Source of the DNA: Pseudopithomyces maydicus
Taxonomy: Eukaryota; Ascomycota; Dothideomycetes; Pleosporales; Didymosphaeriaceae
Assembly (NCBI GenBank): GCA_026873275.1
Contig: JANTUC010000007.1
Coordinates: 1,798,001-1,862,000 of the forward strand
DNA length: 64,000 nucleotides
Direction of reading: 5' to 3'
Of this stretch, positions 1 through 12,550 are shown one piece after another. Positions within the stretch are counted from its first letter, which is position 1; the number at the start of each line of letters is the position of its first letter. Made by a program: the position numbers and the translations under genes. Below the pieces are notes generated by a model. That model did no database searches. It was given only the letters and a program-made list of their open reading frames with translations, and had not been told where the DNA came from.

Positions 1-174
1 GAACATGGATAAAAACCAGCAGCGTGGCCGTGTGCCCGCTGTGTGGATGGGTATATGCAAAACCAGCAAGCCGCCGAGATGAACGTAGGTGTGGGTATAG
101 CCCGTAACGCCTCCACCGAAAGAGAGAAAAAGACCAGTCATGACACATTTACAAGGTATGCAATCTTTTTACGC

Positions 175-2385
175 TCAGGCAGCGAAGCTCTTCTTGCGGC
201 CGAAAATCGTGCGGGTGCGACTCTTTTCGCGCGGCTTCTTCGCTGAGGCGGAGGGGTCCTTCTTTTCGGAACGACCAGAACGGACTGATCTGGTATCGGA
301 CATGGATGTGCTATCATCCATGTATTTGTCCTTGTAGATCCTGATAAAGTGTTAGCTATATGGTTGAGGGTAATTATCCAACGTGTATACCCACCAGCTG
401 TTCCCAACCATGCTGACACCCTTGGATTCAGCGGCTCGGTAAAACTTGGCTGCCTTCTTCATGTCCTTTCGGCAGCCAACACCTTCTGCATAGCAGTAGC
501 CAGCCTCAACCAGGGCGTCAGCATCTCCCCAGTTACCAGCGATCTCGTAGCACCTAACAGCGAGACCCTTGTCCTGTTTTGCGCCCCATCCGTTCATATA
601 ACACTTTCCAAGCTCGTAGATGGCAACACCATACTGAGCCTTGTGCTGCTTCTTCTTCATGTGGTCAGTGTGTTGACCGTGTTTAGACTGATCTTCATCC
701 TCAGCTACTTCAAGCTGACCGGAATCAACAGCCTTGCGAAGCCACTGGAAGGCTTCGGCCTTGTTCTCGCGCATGCCCCAGCCATGACGGCACGCAAGTC
801 CATACCAAAACATGGCTTCAGCAAGTCCTGCACGTGCGGCCAGACGGAAATGGTAGGTCGACTTCATGAATTCTCCAGCCTCGTGTAGTTGGACACCCTT
901 ATCACAGTGTTCCTGAGGGGTGATCTGATCAGTTGCAGTGCTTGGGCGGATAGTGCTGTTGCTGGAAGTGAGTGAAGGGCGTCCTGGCGATGTGCCCCTG
1001 GTATCGAGGGAAGGTCGCTGTTGACTTGCGGAACGCGGCGGTGACACAGGCGACGGCGGTCGTTCTCCCTTAGCCTTCTTAGGTTGGTCCCAGCCAATCT
1101 GACTGTTCAGGAAGTCTTCAATTCCAATAGATTTACGGTCCAACTTCCGCCCTCTAGGCAGGTCGAATTTGGAGTACGTGTAGGTAGAAGCCTGGTTTGA
1201 GTAGTCAGTGGAGCGGCGCCAGTCTTCGCTGGTCATGCTGACAGGAGTATGGACCATGTCATTGGCATAAGGCATGATTGAACTTTCGGTAGAATTCTGG
1301 CGGACGGGATTACTATCGAAAGACGGCCTCATGTACGCGCTCTCGTCGGAAGCCTGGCGGGAAGGAGCTCGGTCCATGGGGCGCGCGTCAAGCGGATGTT
1401 GCCTGCTTGCGGCGCTTCGGGGACGAGAAAAGTTGGCAAATGGAGGACGAGGCGGCTGATGGCTAGCAGTCGAATGTTCCGATGACATTGAAGGAGAACG
1501 AGCAACAGAATGGTTGGAGAAGGGCGTCAATGGCGAATGAGACCTGGACAAGCTCGAGCTAGGGGACAAGTTCCTGTTGTTGAGAGAATCGTAAGAGCCG
1601 CCGAGCGACATATCCTCGACGTCCTCGGTGCTGTCATTGGTCAGGGACCTGCCCGTGGGCGACATTCTGGGAGAGCGGGCTCTCTGAGAACCAGGGGAGC
1701 GCGGAGGCCGCAGGCTGGAGTTCGAATGCTGTCTATGCGGGGCATTGAGAGACTGCTGCCTCATCATGGCCTGCTGAAGAGCGTGCGAGTTGGATCTCGG
1801 CACGTGAGGCGATACCGGCGTAGCCTCTTGCAGTCCAATGGCAGGCTCGGGGGACATGGATCTCGGGATGTCAAAGTAGCCCTGGGGCATGGGCGGCACG
1901 GGCTGTTCGCCAATGGGAGAAAGCACATTCCTGTAGGGCATGGGCAGCTCGTGGAGCAGGTCGTCGTTTCCGCCGAAGGTGGGGTACAGCGACTTGTGCT
2001 TGTCGACCGGGGCGTGCTCTCGCGGAGAGCTCTGCGGGTGGGCGGGACTGACGGGCGGCTGGAGGTCCTCGTTGGGCGAGGCAACGGTGGAGCTGGACAG
2101 CGAGGAGAAGTAGCCCGGGCGGTTGCCAAACTCGTTCTGGATGGTGAGCGGTGCCAGGCGGCTCATGCGGCGGCCAGCTCTTTCCTCCTGCTCGAACCTC
2201 TTTGCCAGCAGGCGCCCCTGGAGGGCCAGGGCGTCCAGCGGCGAGAGGGCAGGCGGCACCTCGCCGGCGCGCGGGCTGGGCAGGTCGTGCAGCGAGAGGC
2301 TGGACATGCTGGCGTTGGTGGAGGGATCGAAGGGCTGGGTGCGCAGGTCGAGGCCGCCGGGGCGATTCGGGCGGCGGTCTGCCAT
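175..2385 (-). CDS. Sel1-repeat protein, Nif1/Dsf2-like (cell-cycle regulator family)
   Basis: Two exons, complement(join(175..340,395..2385)), 718 aa. The 54 bp intron splits a Trp codon (donor GTGGGT, acceptor TATCAG). Splicing replaces a premature end by a basic tail finishing in GRKKSFAA. The N-terminal two thirds are Ser/Pro-rich and low complexity, as in regulatory scaffolds. The C-terminal 180 residues hold about three Sel1 repeats (motifs such as EAMFWYGLACRHGWG and ALVEAGYCYAEGVG). Known family: fission yeast Nif1, which interacts with the Nim1 kinase, and budding yeast Dsf2. The reading frame stays open upstream to 2661, but that codon is TTG. The ATG at 2385 lies in a good context (GCCATGGC), so I start there. 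Family assignment is firm; the cell-cycle role is inferred. Confidence 0.85.
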
Positions 2386-4109
2386 GGCGATGGTGATGTT
2401 GGGGCTCAGGTCGAGGTCGGGCGGCAGTGGTTCGTCAATCGACTCGCGGCGGCGGGTTCCGTCTCCGTCATGCGCAATGGGCTTGGGGTGTGGAGGCAGA
2501 AGTCGAGGGATTATGCGGGGGGCGCTGGTGGTGTGCTGGTCGGACTCGGAGCAAGTGGCAACGGCAACGGGGCGCCTGGGGTATCGCAGGTATTCGTAGG
2601 TATTATGCTGATCGCAAAACGGGGCAAAGGTGGGGAGCAACGGCGAAGGAGCGACGGGCAATGGCGACAGCGACGCGGGCTGCTGCGCCTAGCAACACGC
2701 TTTGCAAAAGACGTGAGAGAAGCGACAAACTCCGCAGCAGGCGAGAGCGACGGCGCACTCGGGACTGTACACTAGACACTTGAATTGAGAGTCGCAAAGC
2801 CCCTGAACCCTTGGCACTAGAAAGGTAGCGGCGGGCCGAGTTTAGGGATGCTGGTTTCAGCGCCGTATGGGGATTCCTTGCCGATGGGCCTGCCCTTGAA
2901 TCCAATCATCACGGCGCCCCGCCCAACGGCCTGCATCGTGGCTGGAGTCAGCGACAGCCCGCCAGCGGCTTCAATTCGCACCCGCAGCGAATGCCCGTCG
3001 AGCATGACGTGCGCCGCCGCCGCAGCCTCGCGACCACGCCCGCGTCGCCGCCCTGGGAGATTGGCCGTGATGCCGCGATGCCCCAATGCCCCGATGCACA
3101 ACTTCAGCCGTTGTTGTGTCGCGGACTACAGCGCACACCGGCCCGTTTCACCACCTGGGACACCCCCCATCTCCTGGAATTGTGGGCCGCCACACTAGCC
3201 GCCGCCCACCAGACAAGCCCGCTCCGACCTCGACCTGCCCGACGCTGCATGTGCGATGACGCTGCGAGCTCGACCGTTGCCACACCGGCCCTGTGGCCAG
3301 CAGCCTAAGAATAAACGACGCTGCTGCGAGGCGCCCTGCCACCGTCTTCTTACCTGACCACACCTCCAGGGCTCACCACACCTCACCACACCTCGTCGCC
3401 TTGGTCCCCGACGTGCTGCCCTAACAGACTAGCCCGCATCTTGGCCTTGTCGCAGCCCTGCCACTTGTCAGTGGCTGCCATGCGACCGCCCCGTGACCTG
3501 GCCAAGCGCCTTAATACTGCCCTGCTAAGCAGACGTCGCAGTCGAGAACAGTCGCGCTGCCGAGATGGGTCTGCATTGGCGAGCGACGACGCGCCAGCCA
3601 TTGGTCACTGGTTACTCGAAACGGTAGCAAGAGCGATGCACCATTGCCTGCCAGTCTCAAGTCTCGATGCCTTCATTTCCTACGGAACGAACAGTAGTTT
3701 TTGTTCCGCTTCCCCAAAACTCTAACATCACTTCTTCCGCCACCCGACGACGGCTTGCCACTTCCACATCACCCATGCGACGTGCAACGTTTCGCGACCA
3801 TCATCCCCGATGGCCGCCATTCACAAGCCAATTCTCCGTCTTCCCAATCCAACCGGCGAATGCTGATGCTCGCCAACCATTCCAAGAGTGAAGTATTTAG
3901 TACATGCTTAGTACAACGCAATTGTGAGAAGAGATACCCCCCGCCAATTCCAAAGCTGGCGGCATTAAAATGCAATATGGCGCTGGCGTACATTTTGAAT
4001 TAATTCGGCAGTGTTCTCAGAGTGGCTCTTCCTATACACGGGCGACAGGATCCCTCCTTATCGACAACGTAGGCGCCGTGCTCAGGGGCTTGTGCAAGAA
4101 CCACGGTAA
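2386..4109. other. intergenic, GC-rich then mixed; no gene seen
   Basis: This is the 5' side of the Nif1-like gene and the 3' side of the DUF1776 gene. Overlapping open frames of 60-120 codons exist on both strands, but none shows a domain, a coherent splice structure or a good start. The first few hundred bases probably hold the long leader of the Nif1-like mRNA. Confidence 0.5.
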
Positions 4110-5565
4110 TCAAACAGCGCTCTCGATCTTCTCCCACGACTGCGCAGCATCTTCCAGCTGCGGCTCTGCTGTGGTTTCGTCCAGAGACACTCGTTTAACG
4201 CCCATCATCCACCCAACCAAGCCTGCGGGAATCCAGTTGCCCACAAGGTCGTATGTTACGCTGCCGCGCCCCACGCGCCACACGCGGCGTGGCCGCCTTT
4301 GTGTTAAGGCGTCGAACACAGCATTGTGTAGCTCCCGCAACGAGCTGCCAGTGCTGTTGGCAGTGACCAGCCCTCTGGTCTGTGCTACGCGGCTCTGGCT
4401 GACAAAGTTGGACGCGTACAATCTCCGCGTCGTGGCCGGCCACGCGACGGTATTCGGGCCTGCCGTTGTTTGCAAGTGTTGCTTGGTGCCTACATGTGAG
4501 CAATCGAACGTCCCGAGCTTGAATTGACACACGTCAATCCCCAGCGTGCCGAGCTCGCCCCTCAGCGACGATGTGAATCCTTCCAAAGCGCTAACCACGG
4601 CGGTTTCGACGCTGTGGAACGGCGGCTGCAGTGCCGCCACGATGCTTGGGGTGCACATCAAAACGCGCGCTTTGAACTCGGAAACCGTGGGCAAGAAAGC
4701 CTGTGTGACGGCAATGGTGTTCAAGACTTTTGCGTTCAGTGCGTCAGAATACAGCTCAGGCCCAATTGTCTCGATAGGCCCCGATGGGTAGACCAGATCT
4801 GGGATCAGGACAAGACCGCGGAATTGTAGATTATGTGGTGAGGCGCCTGAAAAGGCAACATGGGGCTTGAGCAGCATGTCGTTGAAGCGCTTCATGGCTT
4901 CTCTTGTGCCCAGGACGTCCGCCACATCGAGATGCAGCGGCCGCACATCTGCCCTCGACTCGCTGTGAACCTGTTGCTCCTCTTCCATGTCCGAGCACAC
5001 TATGTATACTATGAAACCCCGTCGTTCGAGGTCCAGCGAGAGCGACTTGATGATGGGCGAGTTAGGCGGGCCCGCGAGGACTGTCCGCAGTGGTCAGCAT
5101 GTCCAGCGCATTGAGCAAATTCCACTCGCCGTACCGACAACTTCTGTGCGCGCGCCATTGCTTGCGCGCCGCGCTCTGCGCTTCTTCCTTGATTTGTTCT
5201 GCTCTCTCCAAAGCAACACTCCACCTGTGGCAAAGAAAGCAACCACGGCGGCTGTCAGCGCGCGGTTCCTCGAGATCCAATCTTGCAGACGGTGTATGTA
5301 TGCGCCTGAGACGACCCGTGGGGGCGGCGGAGGCGCTGGGCGCGCGATTTCAGGAAGCCAGCCTTGAGGAACCGATCGTTTGATGTACCCGGCTACGTTC
5401 TGGAAATGCCGGTCCGAGGCGTCGAAAATGCTGCCTGTGAATCTCCGAATGTCTTGCGAATACTCAGACAGCTGCCGCCGCGTGGGACGCCCCGTTAGCA
5501 ATCGCCCAGCATGGCGCAAGAGGCGTACTCACCACATCCAGCAACTGCTGATCGTCGGCCGTCAT
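4110..5565 (-). CDS. DUF1776 family protein (Rossmann-like, membrane-anchored)
   Basis: Three exons, complement(join(4110..5080,5135..5471,5533..5565)), 446 aa. Introns of 54 and 61 bp have GT-AG borders; the 11-codon first exon reads MTADDQQLLDV. A predicted membrane span (about residues 85-105, ALTAAVVAFFATGGVLLW) is followed by a basic stretch (KSRKKRRARR). A Rossmann-like domain then starts at EVVVLAGPPNSPI. The domain resembles short-chain dehydrogenases but lacks a clear TGxxxGxG and YxxxK pair, as is usual for DUF1776. The function of the family is not known to me. It is divergent from the WSS1-like gene, with 577 bp between the start codons. Confidence 0.85.
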
Positions 5566-6142
5566 GGTCAAATAGTGCTATTAAAAAAATATATGTGAAA
5601 TTTGATCGGAAAATAGAGGCGGAGAAGGCAAAATGCCGACAAGCGTCATCTGCGGAGTTCTCTTGAGCTCAGATCGCGCACTGCCGGTGGTTCGCCCCTT
5701 CCGCCGCCACACGACGCCCGCGGCACCAACTGCACGTGATGGCGCCCGAAATCCTGTGACCCATTCTTAGATACCTCCACAGCTGACGCGCATGTATACC
5801 TCGCTCCGTTATAGATACCCCCAACATAGGCGTGGTCTCCGACCCGCCTGGTGAACGTTTTCTTTTGGATTTGCCTCTTCACCACACGCCGTAGTGCCTC
5901 GTCGCCGCGTGCACGGCTTACGTGGCTGGCTAACGTTGCCTCTTCTCCTAATCATCTTCGAGTCTCTTCTACGTGTTATCGGCTTCCGAACTAATTTTCT
6001 TTTACTCGCTTCTCAGTCTCTCACTTTTTCTCTACTCTGACACCTGCGAGACCCGCCCACCCAGACTCTCGGTGCAGGCACAATCTAGACGTCTTTCTCT
6101 TCTCCGTTGCTCAGCAAAACACCAAATCAAGAGTGGGACAAG
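5566..6142. promoter_or_regulatory. shared 5' region of DUF1776 and WSS1-like genes
   Basis: A 577 bp gap between two divergent start codons. The right half (about 5940-6100) is CT-rich, as is common just upstream of fungal transcription start sites. No strong TATA box was seen. Confidence 0.45.
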
Positions 6143-7558
6143 ATGCGGGAAATCGACGCACACTTTGATGCGTATGAGCATCTCAAGCACCTCCCACGCG
6201 ATGGCGAGGCGCTCACTATGCTTCGGAAGGCGGCGTCCATGGTCAAACCTATGATGAGGAAGCGTGGGTGGAAGGTGGGCACTCTTGCTGAGTTTCTTCC
6301 AGATGAACCTCAGTTGCTGGGTACGATTTTGAGCTATCGGGCGTCTGGCGCGGGACTAATGTGTACGCAGGGCTGAACATCAACAGGACGGAGAGGATAC
6401 TGATCAGGCTACGATATCACCATGACTCGAGGCAGTTTCTACCCATGGAGCAGATTACAGACACCTTGCTACATGAGCTATCACATATCATGTGGGGCCC
6501 GCACGACCACAACTTCCATAATTTGTGGAATGAGTTGCGCGACGAGCACCAATCTTTACTTGCAAAAGGCTACACTGGGGAAGGGTTCCTGTCACAAGGC
6601 CGCACCCTTGGCGGTAAACGAATACCACTGGAGGAAATGCGACGTCAAGCTAGGGTAGCAGCGGAAAAACGCAAGGCAACGACAAATGCAAATGCAGGTG
6701 GGCATCGGTTAGGCGGCCGCCAAGGCTCTCGCGACGTGGACATGCGCAAGGTCATTGCAGATGCGGCTACAAGGAGAACCAGCATTATTGAGGGTGTGCA
6801 AGTGGTAGCACAGCAGCTGGGAGGTTGGTGGATCAACAAGTTCAGACTGGATTCCGAACAAAGGCTGAAGAGAACGATGCCAACGATCTGGCGATTGCAC
6901 ACGCATTGCAAGAACTCATGGAAGAGGAGGAAATGCTGAAGTTGGAGGAACTATGTGCACCAAATGGTGGAGGTGGGCTAGCGTGGGATCCTGTGAATGG
7001 ATTGCAATTTGACAACGACACCCCGTCGCCGAATATAACACGAAAACCCATACCTACAAGGAGCGTATCATCTACCGTGGGTGGACGGCCACTGTCGCGC
7101 CTTGTTACTGAAAATGCAGCACGACGACCGACCTCTTTACCATCTTCTCGTAATCCGTCCTCCCGTCTCATCTCAATGGATGAAGAAGCGATTCGGAATA
7201 GATCGTTACCAGCTTCCCCGCCACAACCCTCTCCCAGATCTCTCGTCATTCCCACGGATCCGGATAAATGGGCTTGTCCTCAATGCACACTTCACAACCC
7301 ACTCGACTTCCTCTCCTGCGCGGCTTGCGGTCTGGAACAACCACCTCAGCCTATACCCGCAAACCAGCGTTTTGGGTCGGCTCAGCATCCTGCCGCACTG
7401 CCAAAACCACCCCCGCGGCGAATCTAAGAGGGGCTGGTGCGACACCGTTTGAGCCTGCCAAGGGGCGAATAGGATGGAATTGCCTGAACTGCGGCACCTT
7501 CATGGAAAATCAATGGTGGACCTGTTCACTCTGTGGGACTATGAAAGTCGAGTCATGA
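6143..7558 (+). CDS. Wss1-like SprT/WLM metalloprotease with zinc fingers, frame broken twice
   Basis: Exon 1 is 6143..6320. A 50 bp intron (donor GTACGA, acceptor ACGCAG) follows, and the gene continues from 6371. The WLM domain has the zinc motif HELSHIMWGPHD (HExxH plus a third His). Further on come a Gly-Cys motif, a coiled acidic stretch, a RanBP2-type finger (WACPQC...FLSCAACGLEQ) and a C-terminal finger (WNCLNCGTF...WWTCSLCGTMK). Known role of the family: a DNA-dependent protease that clears DNA-protein crosslinks and sumoylated targets. The frame breaks near 6792 (GGG run) and near 7413 (CCCCC run); one extra base at each restores the expected sequence. A weak 53 bp intron (donor GTCGGC) could explain the second break, but only a 20 bp gap would explain the first. 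The start is the ATG before REIDAHFDAYEHL, which aligns with the family N-terminus. Confidence 0.85.
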
Positions 7559-8018
7559 TATGGATTTCGAAGCTGGAACCGCTCACAAAGCGGTCCATTG
7601 ATCGAGTTCACGATCGCTCGATGTTCAGGAGACGTTCATTTCTTCATCTACCTGAGATGGCACCAGTCTCAGATTTCCGATATAGTTTGTTGGGGCTTTC
7701 AGCGGGTTGTCAGTTACAGCCAAACCCATGGATTGGAACGATGCTTCAAGGCACTCCTACCATTCTTCCAAAACGGAATGTTGGGGGTTTATGATGCCAT
7801 TGGAGATCGCTGTATGTGTCTTGATCGGAGATATAAATTCAGTACCAAATATTCGAGTTGTGGGAGGCGCCAACAATGTGGTCGAGAAGCCATTTTCTAA
7901 TTTATAGATTGCATAGCGATGGGTATACCCTGATACATACATATCTTCGAGCATTATAAATACTTTTACTTTACCCACTTCCACATCTCACTTTTTTCTT
8001 TCCCCGCTCTCATTCTTC
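7559..8018. other. tail-to-tail intergenic region; nothing seen
   Basis: Gap between the ends of two convergent genes. It becomes AT-rich at 7800-7980. There is no coding signal and no repeat array, unlike the two larger convergent gaps in this window. Confidence 0.5.
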
Positions 8019-9364
8019 TCACCGCGTAATCACCACATCCGTCGTCCTCATAATCCCCCCAACGTTCCTCATGCTCTCCCTCCTCGCCATCTCTCCCCGT
8101 CCCACCCACACCCCATGTTCCAACCTCCAAATACACTCATCACTCTCATCCAGCCCCTTGCTCCCTCCCCTCCCCCACTCCTTCCCATAACTATCCCCCG
8201 TACTCTTCTTACTCAGACTATCCATCGCAAATGAATTCGCCCCCTCCTCCTGCTTCAAATACCCCGTCGACCTATACGTCCCACTCAACACGCTCCTATT
8301 GTGGCGACTCCCATACGCAGACAACGACGTCCTCAGCCCCTTCACCCACCTCGCCAGCAACGGCTTCAGCGTCGGCAGGTTCGCCGCCGCGATCCCCACG
8401 TTCATCTCCACCTGCTGCCAGATGTAGTACCAGCTGCCGTTGCCGGTGAAGTCGGGCTCGTCGAAGAAGTGGAACTGGATGGGCGTCTTGTAGATGGCGG
8501 TTGCGGTGGCGAAGAGGCCGAGGGCCATGCAGAAGGAGAGGCCGAGCTTGGTTTGCAGCGTGACTTGGAGTTTCCAGACGATGGGGATGGGGAGGAGGGC
8601 GAAGAGGAGGTCCGTGGCGATGTTGATGGAGGAGTTGAAGATGCCGATGTGGTTGAAGACGGAGTTGGAGTAGCATTTTGCGGGGCTGGGGGTGGTTGGT
8701 TTGTTAGAGGGAGTTTGTCTTAGAGGGTGAGGAGAAGGGAAGAGATGCTACTCACCCTGTAGGGGGCGCAAAGTGAAATTCCAGGCTGCTTCTACTGGGA
8801 GACACTGGAATATGATGGCCATTGCGCTGCCGATTGTGAAGGCGATTAGGAAGACTAGCGTGCAGATGAGGAAGGTGCGCCATCTTGTTCGGTCAGCGAG
8901 GCGAAGGAGGAAGAAGCCGATGCTGAGCTTTATAGAGGAGTATGCGATGACGATAAGAATAGAGTAGACGTAGAGGTACATGAAGTATTTCGTGAAGTTA
9001 ACCATCGGGAATGCATGCGGATTGGGAACCGGTGAGAAGTCGATGTGGCGGCCCATACCCAGCGTAACGATTTTGATGAAGAAGCCTGTCGTAGTTGTGG
9101 CGGCAGCCATGGCAAGAAGCATAAGCCAGTCTGTACGAAAAGGTTAGTAAACATATCTTTGTCGAGAAATCCCTGAACCTGTGCAGAAGACTGACCATCG
9201 ATACCAAACATCTTCAATATACATACTCTGACGTAGATCCTCAGCATCATCGTCACGGCTGCAATGCTAAAAAGCGTGCAGCCAATTGCCAGAAGCTTCG
9301 GTCCATAATTCTCTTCGAAGTATTCCGGCGGAGGCGGCGGTCCTAGTATTGGCGCATAACTCAT
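8019..9364 (-). CDS. fungal rhodopsin-domain integral membrane protein (1)
   Basis: Three exons, complement(join(8019..8685,8752..9130,9196..9364)), 404 aa. Intron 1 (65 bp) has donor GTCAGT. Seven predicted membrane helices cover about residues 20-300, followed by a hydrophilic tail. Family features include RIYVRVCILKMFGIDDW near the N-terminus, WNFTLRP in the third loop, a CYSNS Cys, and LPIPIVWKLQ. The second intron is ambiguous. A GTAGCA donor at 8751 keeps the frame; the stronger GTGAGT donor four bases upstream needs one more C in the CCCC run at 8682-8685. Known: the family shares the 7-TM Fung_rhodopsin domain, with no retinal-binding evidence here. Its role is unknown. Confidence 0.85.
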
Positions 9365-12300
9365 ATTTGCTGTTCACCGGCAGACCTACGGCAAAGAGAG
9401 CAAAAACCACGCCCCGGCCAAGCCTTACTCGAGCCGTGTTACCTGGATATAAGCCAATACTGCAGCTTGAATGAATTCTCCTGGGCGTTGCGCAGGCAGA
9501 TATGCAATCGTGGTGAAGCTCTATCAGAATCTTGGGATCTGGCGCCGGAGCGTACCTGGTACCGATCCTAGGCCTTACCTGCGCAATGCAAGAATAAGGC
9601 GGTGATGACACCAGCTATTTGACTGGTATGATAATGTCGACCTGCTGCCCATATATGGATCCAAATCTGGTGGGCAATATACGGAAGCTAAGCTAGATTG
9701 CCCAGCAGGGAATACAAAGTCTGTCTCGACTGCCGTCCAGCGGTACTAAGCGAAGTGGCTTTCTGTGCTGTGATGAATACTGAACCTTGTTGGGCCTTAG
9801 ATTGAATGCTTGTGAGGAAAGGAAGTCACATGCATTCGAACGAGCATCTTAGGCGCGGGTCCAGAGCGATGGGACAGCCAGACCAGACCACGAAGAATTT
9901 GGGAATGAAGACTGGAAAGGAAATTGCAGATCGCCCAAAAAGGGGCTGTCAAATGTGCAGATGAAATGTCAGGCTCGGAAGATGAAAAAAGCTCACCCTG
10001 AGGAAACGCAAGATCAGCCTTTAATGGACATACAGCGAAGCTTGACAACCAAAGCTCGTCGCACTCGTATCGCCACCGCGTGGGTAGCCGAAACGACGCA
10101 TGGGCGGCCACCAGACTGACCGTCGTGAAACGGTGCAAGGTCATCATACACGAGAGGAAAGGGTCTGAGACTGTAGCTGGCCACACGCGGGTGAATCCAC
10201 CTGCCCAACTCTCACCCCCAGGTCCAGACGTCGGTTGCAGTTGGTCAGCATGGCTAGCCAGTGCAGCTCCTTCCTTCATTTTCCTCGCGTGGAGATTAGC
10301 TTGCATAGCCGAATATTGCGTAACCGGATGAAAACAGATATTGCGCATGGGCATGGTCTGGGGAACATCCTGACTACATGGCGAGAAATTGAGCTCGTGC
10401 CAGACGTGATTTGAGTCTCCCCATTCGATCAGAGAGCCCTGAAGGGCTGCGTTAATTCGCAAAATTTGAGCGATTTCGATGAGGTCGTCCGAAAGCGTTG
10501 TGCCCAACGTCGTGCGTGCCTCGTGGACATGCTGGTGTCAATCCTCCCCGCTTCAACCCCTCTTCAACCCTTTCTCGTATGCACGACCCAAACTTGTGGC
10601 GGATGCTCCTATTTTCCATTGGCAAATTTTATAATCGTATTCAGACTATGCGGGGTGCTGATTCAAATGCCGAGTCCCCTGCGTCGAGAATGCAATCCTT
10701 TCGCGTAGAATCATACGTTTTGTAGCACTGCCTTCGTGCAAGGATTCATGGGAGAGTTTCATATCGTTTTTTTGTATGTCGAAGAAGAGACGCACAGCGC
10801 GAGAAGACAGTTGCGCGGCAGCAAAACACGACATGAGCACGACGGATGATGAGCTGCAATTAACTTGAAGACACTCTAGATTCGTGCAGAACCTTGTAGT
10901 AGCACCTTGCGAAACTGCTGTCACCGTCTCAGAGATGAACACATCTATCGCAACACGATGCTCGAGCGGAGTGGCATCTTGAAGGGGTAACGGAAAAGGT
11001 ATGCTCGTACTCAAGAATAGATCAGCCCAAGCACGTCTTCGAAGCCAAGCAGTCATGGGATAGGATGCAAATATGGTACAGCCCATGTTTTAGGAAGATC
11101 AGCCGATCGGCTATGTGCCATTTGCTACCCATGTAGGCAAGATCGACCTGCTTATTGTGGGGGAGGGCGAGATTGCGGCCCGTCCTTGCAAAGTCCACCT
11201 CTCCGCTGCCGCAATCGCGGCTAGCCTGCCACTATCATACCACTAGCACCGAGCTTCTGTCCACCTCAAACTTCGAAGGACTGTCCATGTTCGACGCGGA
11301 TTGAAGATGGACTGCGTCGTTGCAAGTAGCTTAAGTATAGTAAGCACAACCAGTGAAGGTATCTGGTCCTCGGGTCTTTTATCGGCGGATTACTAAGTGA
11401 ACATTTTCCCTTACCCGGCAAAAGCTCGCAGCATTTATATCGACACATTAATTATGTTCATTGATGCTTGGTCCTCCACCTGATAACCGGGGAACGGTAG
11501 ACATTCGCAAGCGAATTTTATTAATGGAGGAACCAGGCTTGAAGAATCACCTTGGACTACTTCTGCCCGACCAGTATCCCTCAAGCGTTATGCATATTTG
11601 CAAGGAGCAGTATTTGAACGTGATATTGCTACCAATAGCTGTCTATCAAATTGAACTGATCGCCAAAAGATCTCATTCTGAAAATGCTAAGTTGTAGCCT
11701 CACATGTGACTGCTCTTTCCTTCTTCGGTCCACGCGAAACTACGCACAGAAGAAGACACATCCTTAGTATAACAATTATGCTAGATGACGAGATTGATCG
11801 GAAGCTCGTCAGGATGGGTGTAGTAAACAGCGTTGTTGTATTGACCAGACAGTGCCTACGTACGTACCTACAAAACCTACGGTACGGTCGCCCTGGCAAT
11901 CTCACTCCAGTAAATGTCACTCTCGATGATCTTAAAAACCTGAGATAAGTATATCAGAGCCATTTAAGGTTACTACAAAGCCGGGGTATGGTTATCATGT
12001 CTAAACCTTGATGTTATTCGCACTTGTAGAGACGAGCAACCACTGTGCAAACTCAATGTAAAAGTATTCCCTCCACTTTTTGGAAAAGGCGTCAAATGAC
12101 GTACGATGATGCGACCGGAATATTTTCCCATCACCTTCACACCTTCACAAGGTCTGGTATCCCGTAGCGCAACTATGCATGTAAGTACAGAGTTTCATCT
12201 CGCCGCTGACGTGATGTGGCGAAACCCGGATAACAAGAAGGAGCAAAGATACGCACCTCTTCCAGAAACAACAACCCATCTTCGAACAATCCCCACAGCA

Positions 12301-12550
12301 ACAGACCCTACATATCCGCACTCTCCCAGGGTTCATCACGACGCGCCCGTGACGATCGAGGCCCGGCCCCACCTGCGCCACACCCAACAACACCAACCAA
12401 TTCGGAAACCAGTTTTCCTCCCCGGCCGCCCAACCCGCATCAATCATACGTAAACCCCTTGCGCATCTCAAGTTTTGTTGTTATCCTTATCGACTTTCTT
12501 TGTTTTCGTACCGATGCCTCAATCATACAACTTCATACTGTTGAGAGCGC
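9365..12550. other. 3.2 kb region without a supportable gene
   Basis: Open frames exist on the minus strand (236 codons at 9797-10507, starting at TTG; 146 codons at 10646-11086) and on the plus strand (115 codons at 12106-12453). None shows domains, a consistent splice structure or a signal peptide. The right end (about 12100-12550) probably includes the promoter and leader of the MBOAT gene. Nothing else was recognised. Confidence 0.45.

Noticed and set aside
352..400. Nif1-like C-terminus YTLDNYPQPYS as read without splicing
   Set aside because: These residues are intron translation; a GTGGGT/TATCAG intron joins to a basic conserved-type tail.
1510..2775. 421-codon plus-strand frame opposite the Nif1-like gene
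   Set aside because: Antisense shadow of a GC-rich coding exon; low-complexity Gly/Arg translation, no domain.
6794..6813. 20 bp GT-AG intron in the WSS1-like gene
   Set aside because: Shorter than plausible fungal introns, and removing it deletes the expected Gly-Cys motif.
9797..10507. 236-codon minus-strand frame
   Set aside because: Starts at TTG, no domain, no splice structure; left as intergenic though a species-specific gene is not excluded.
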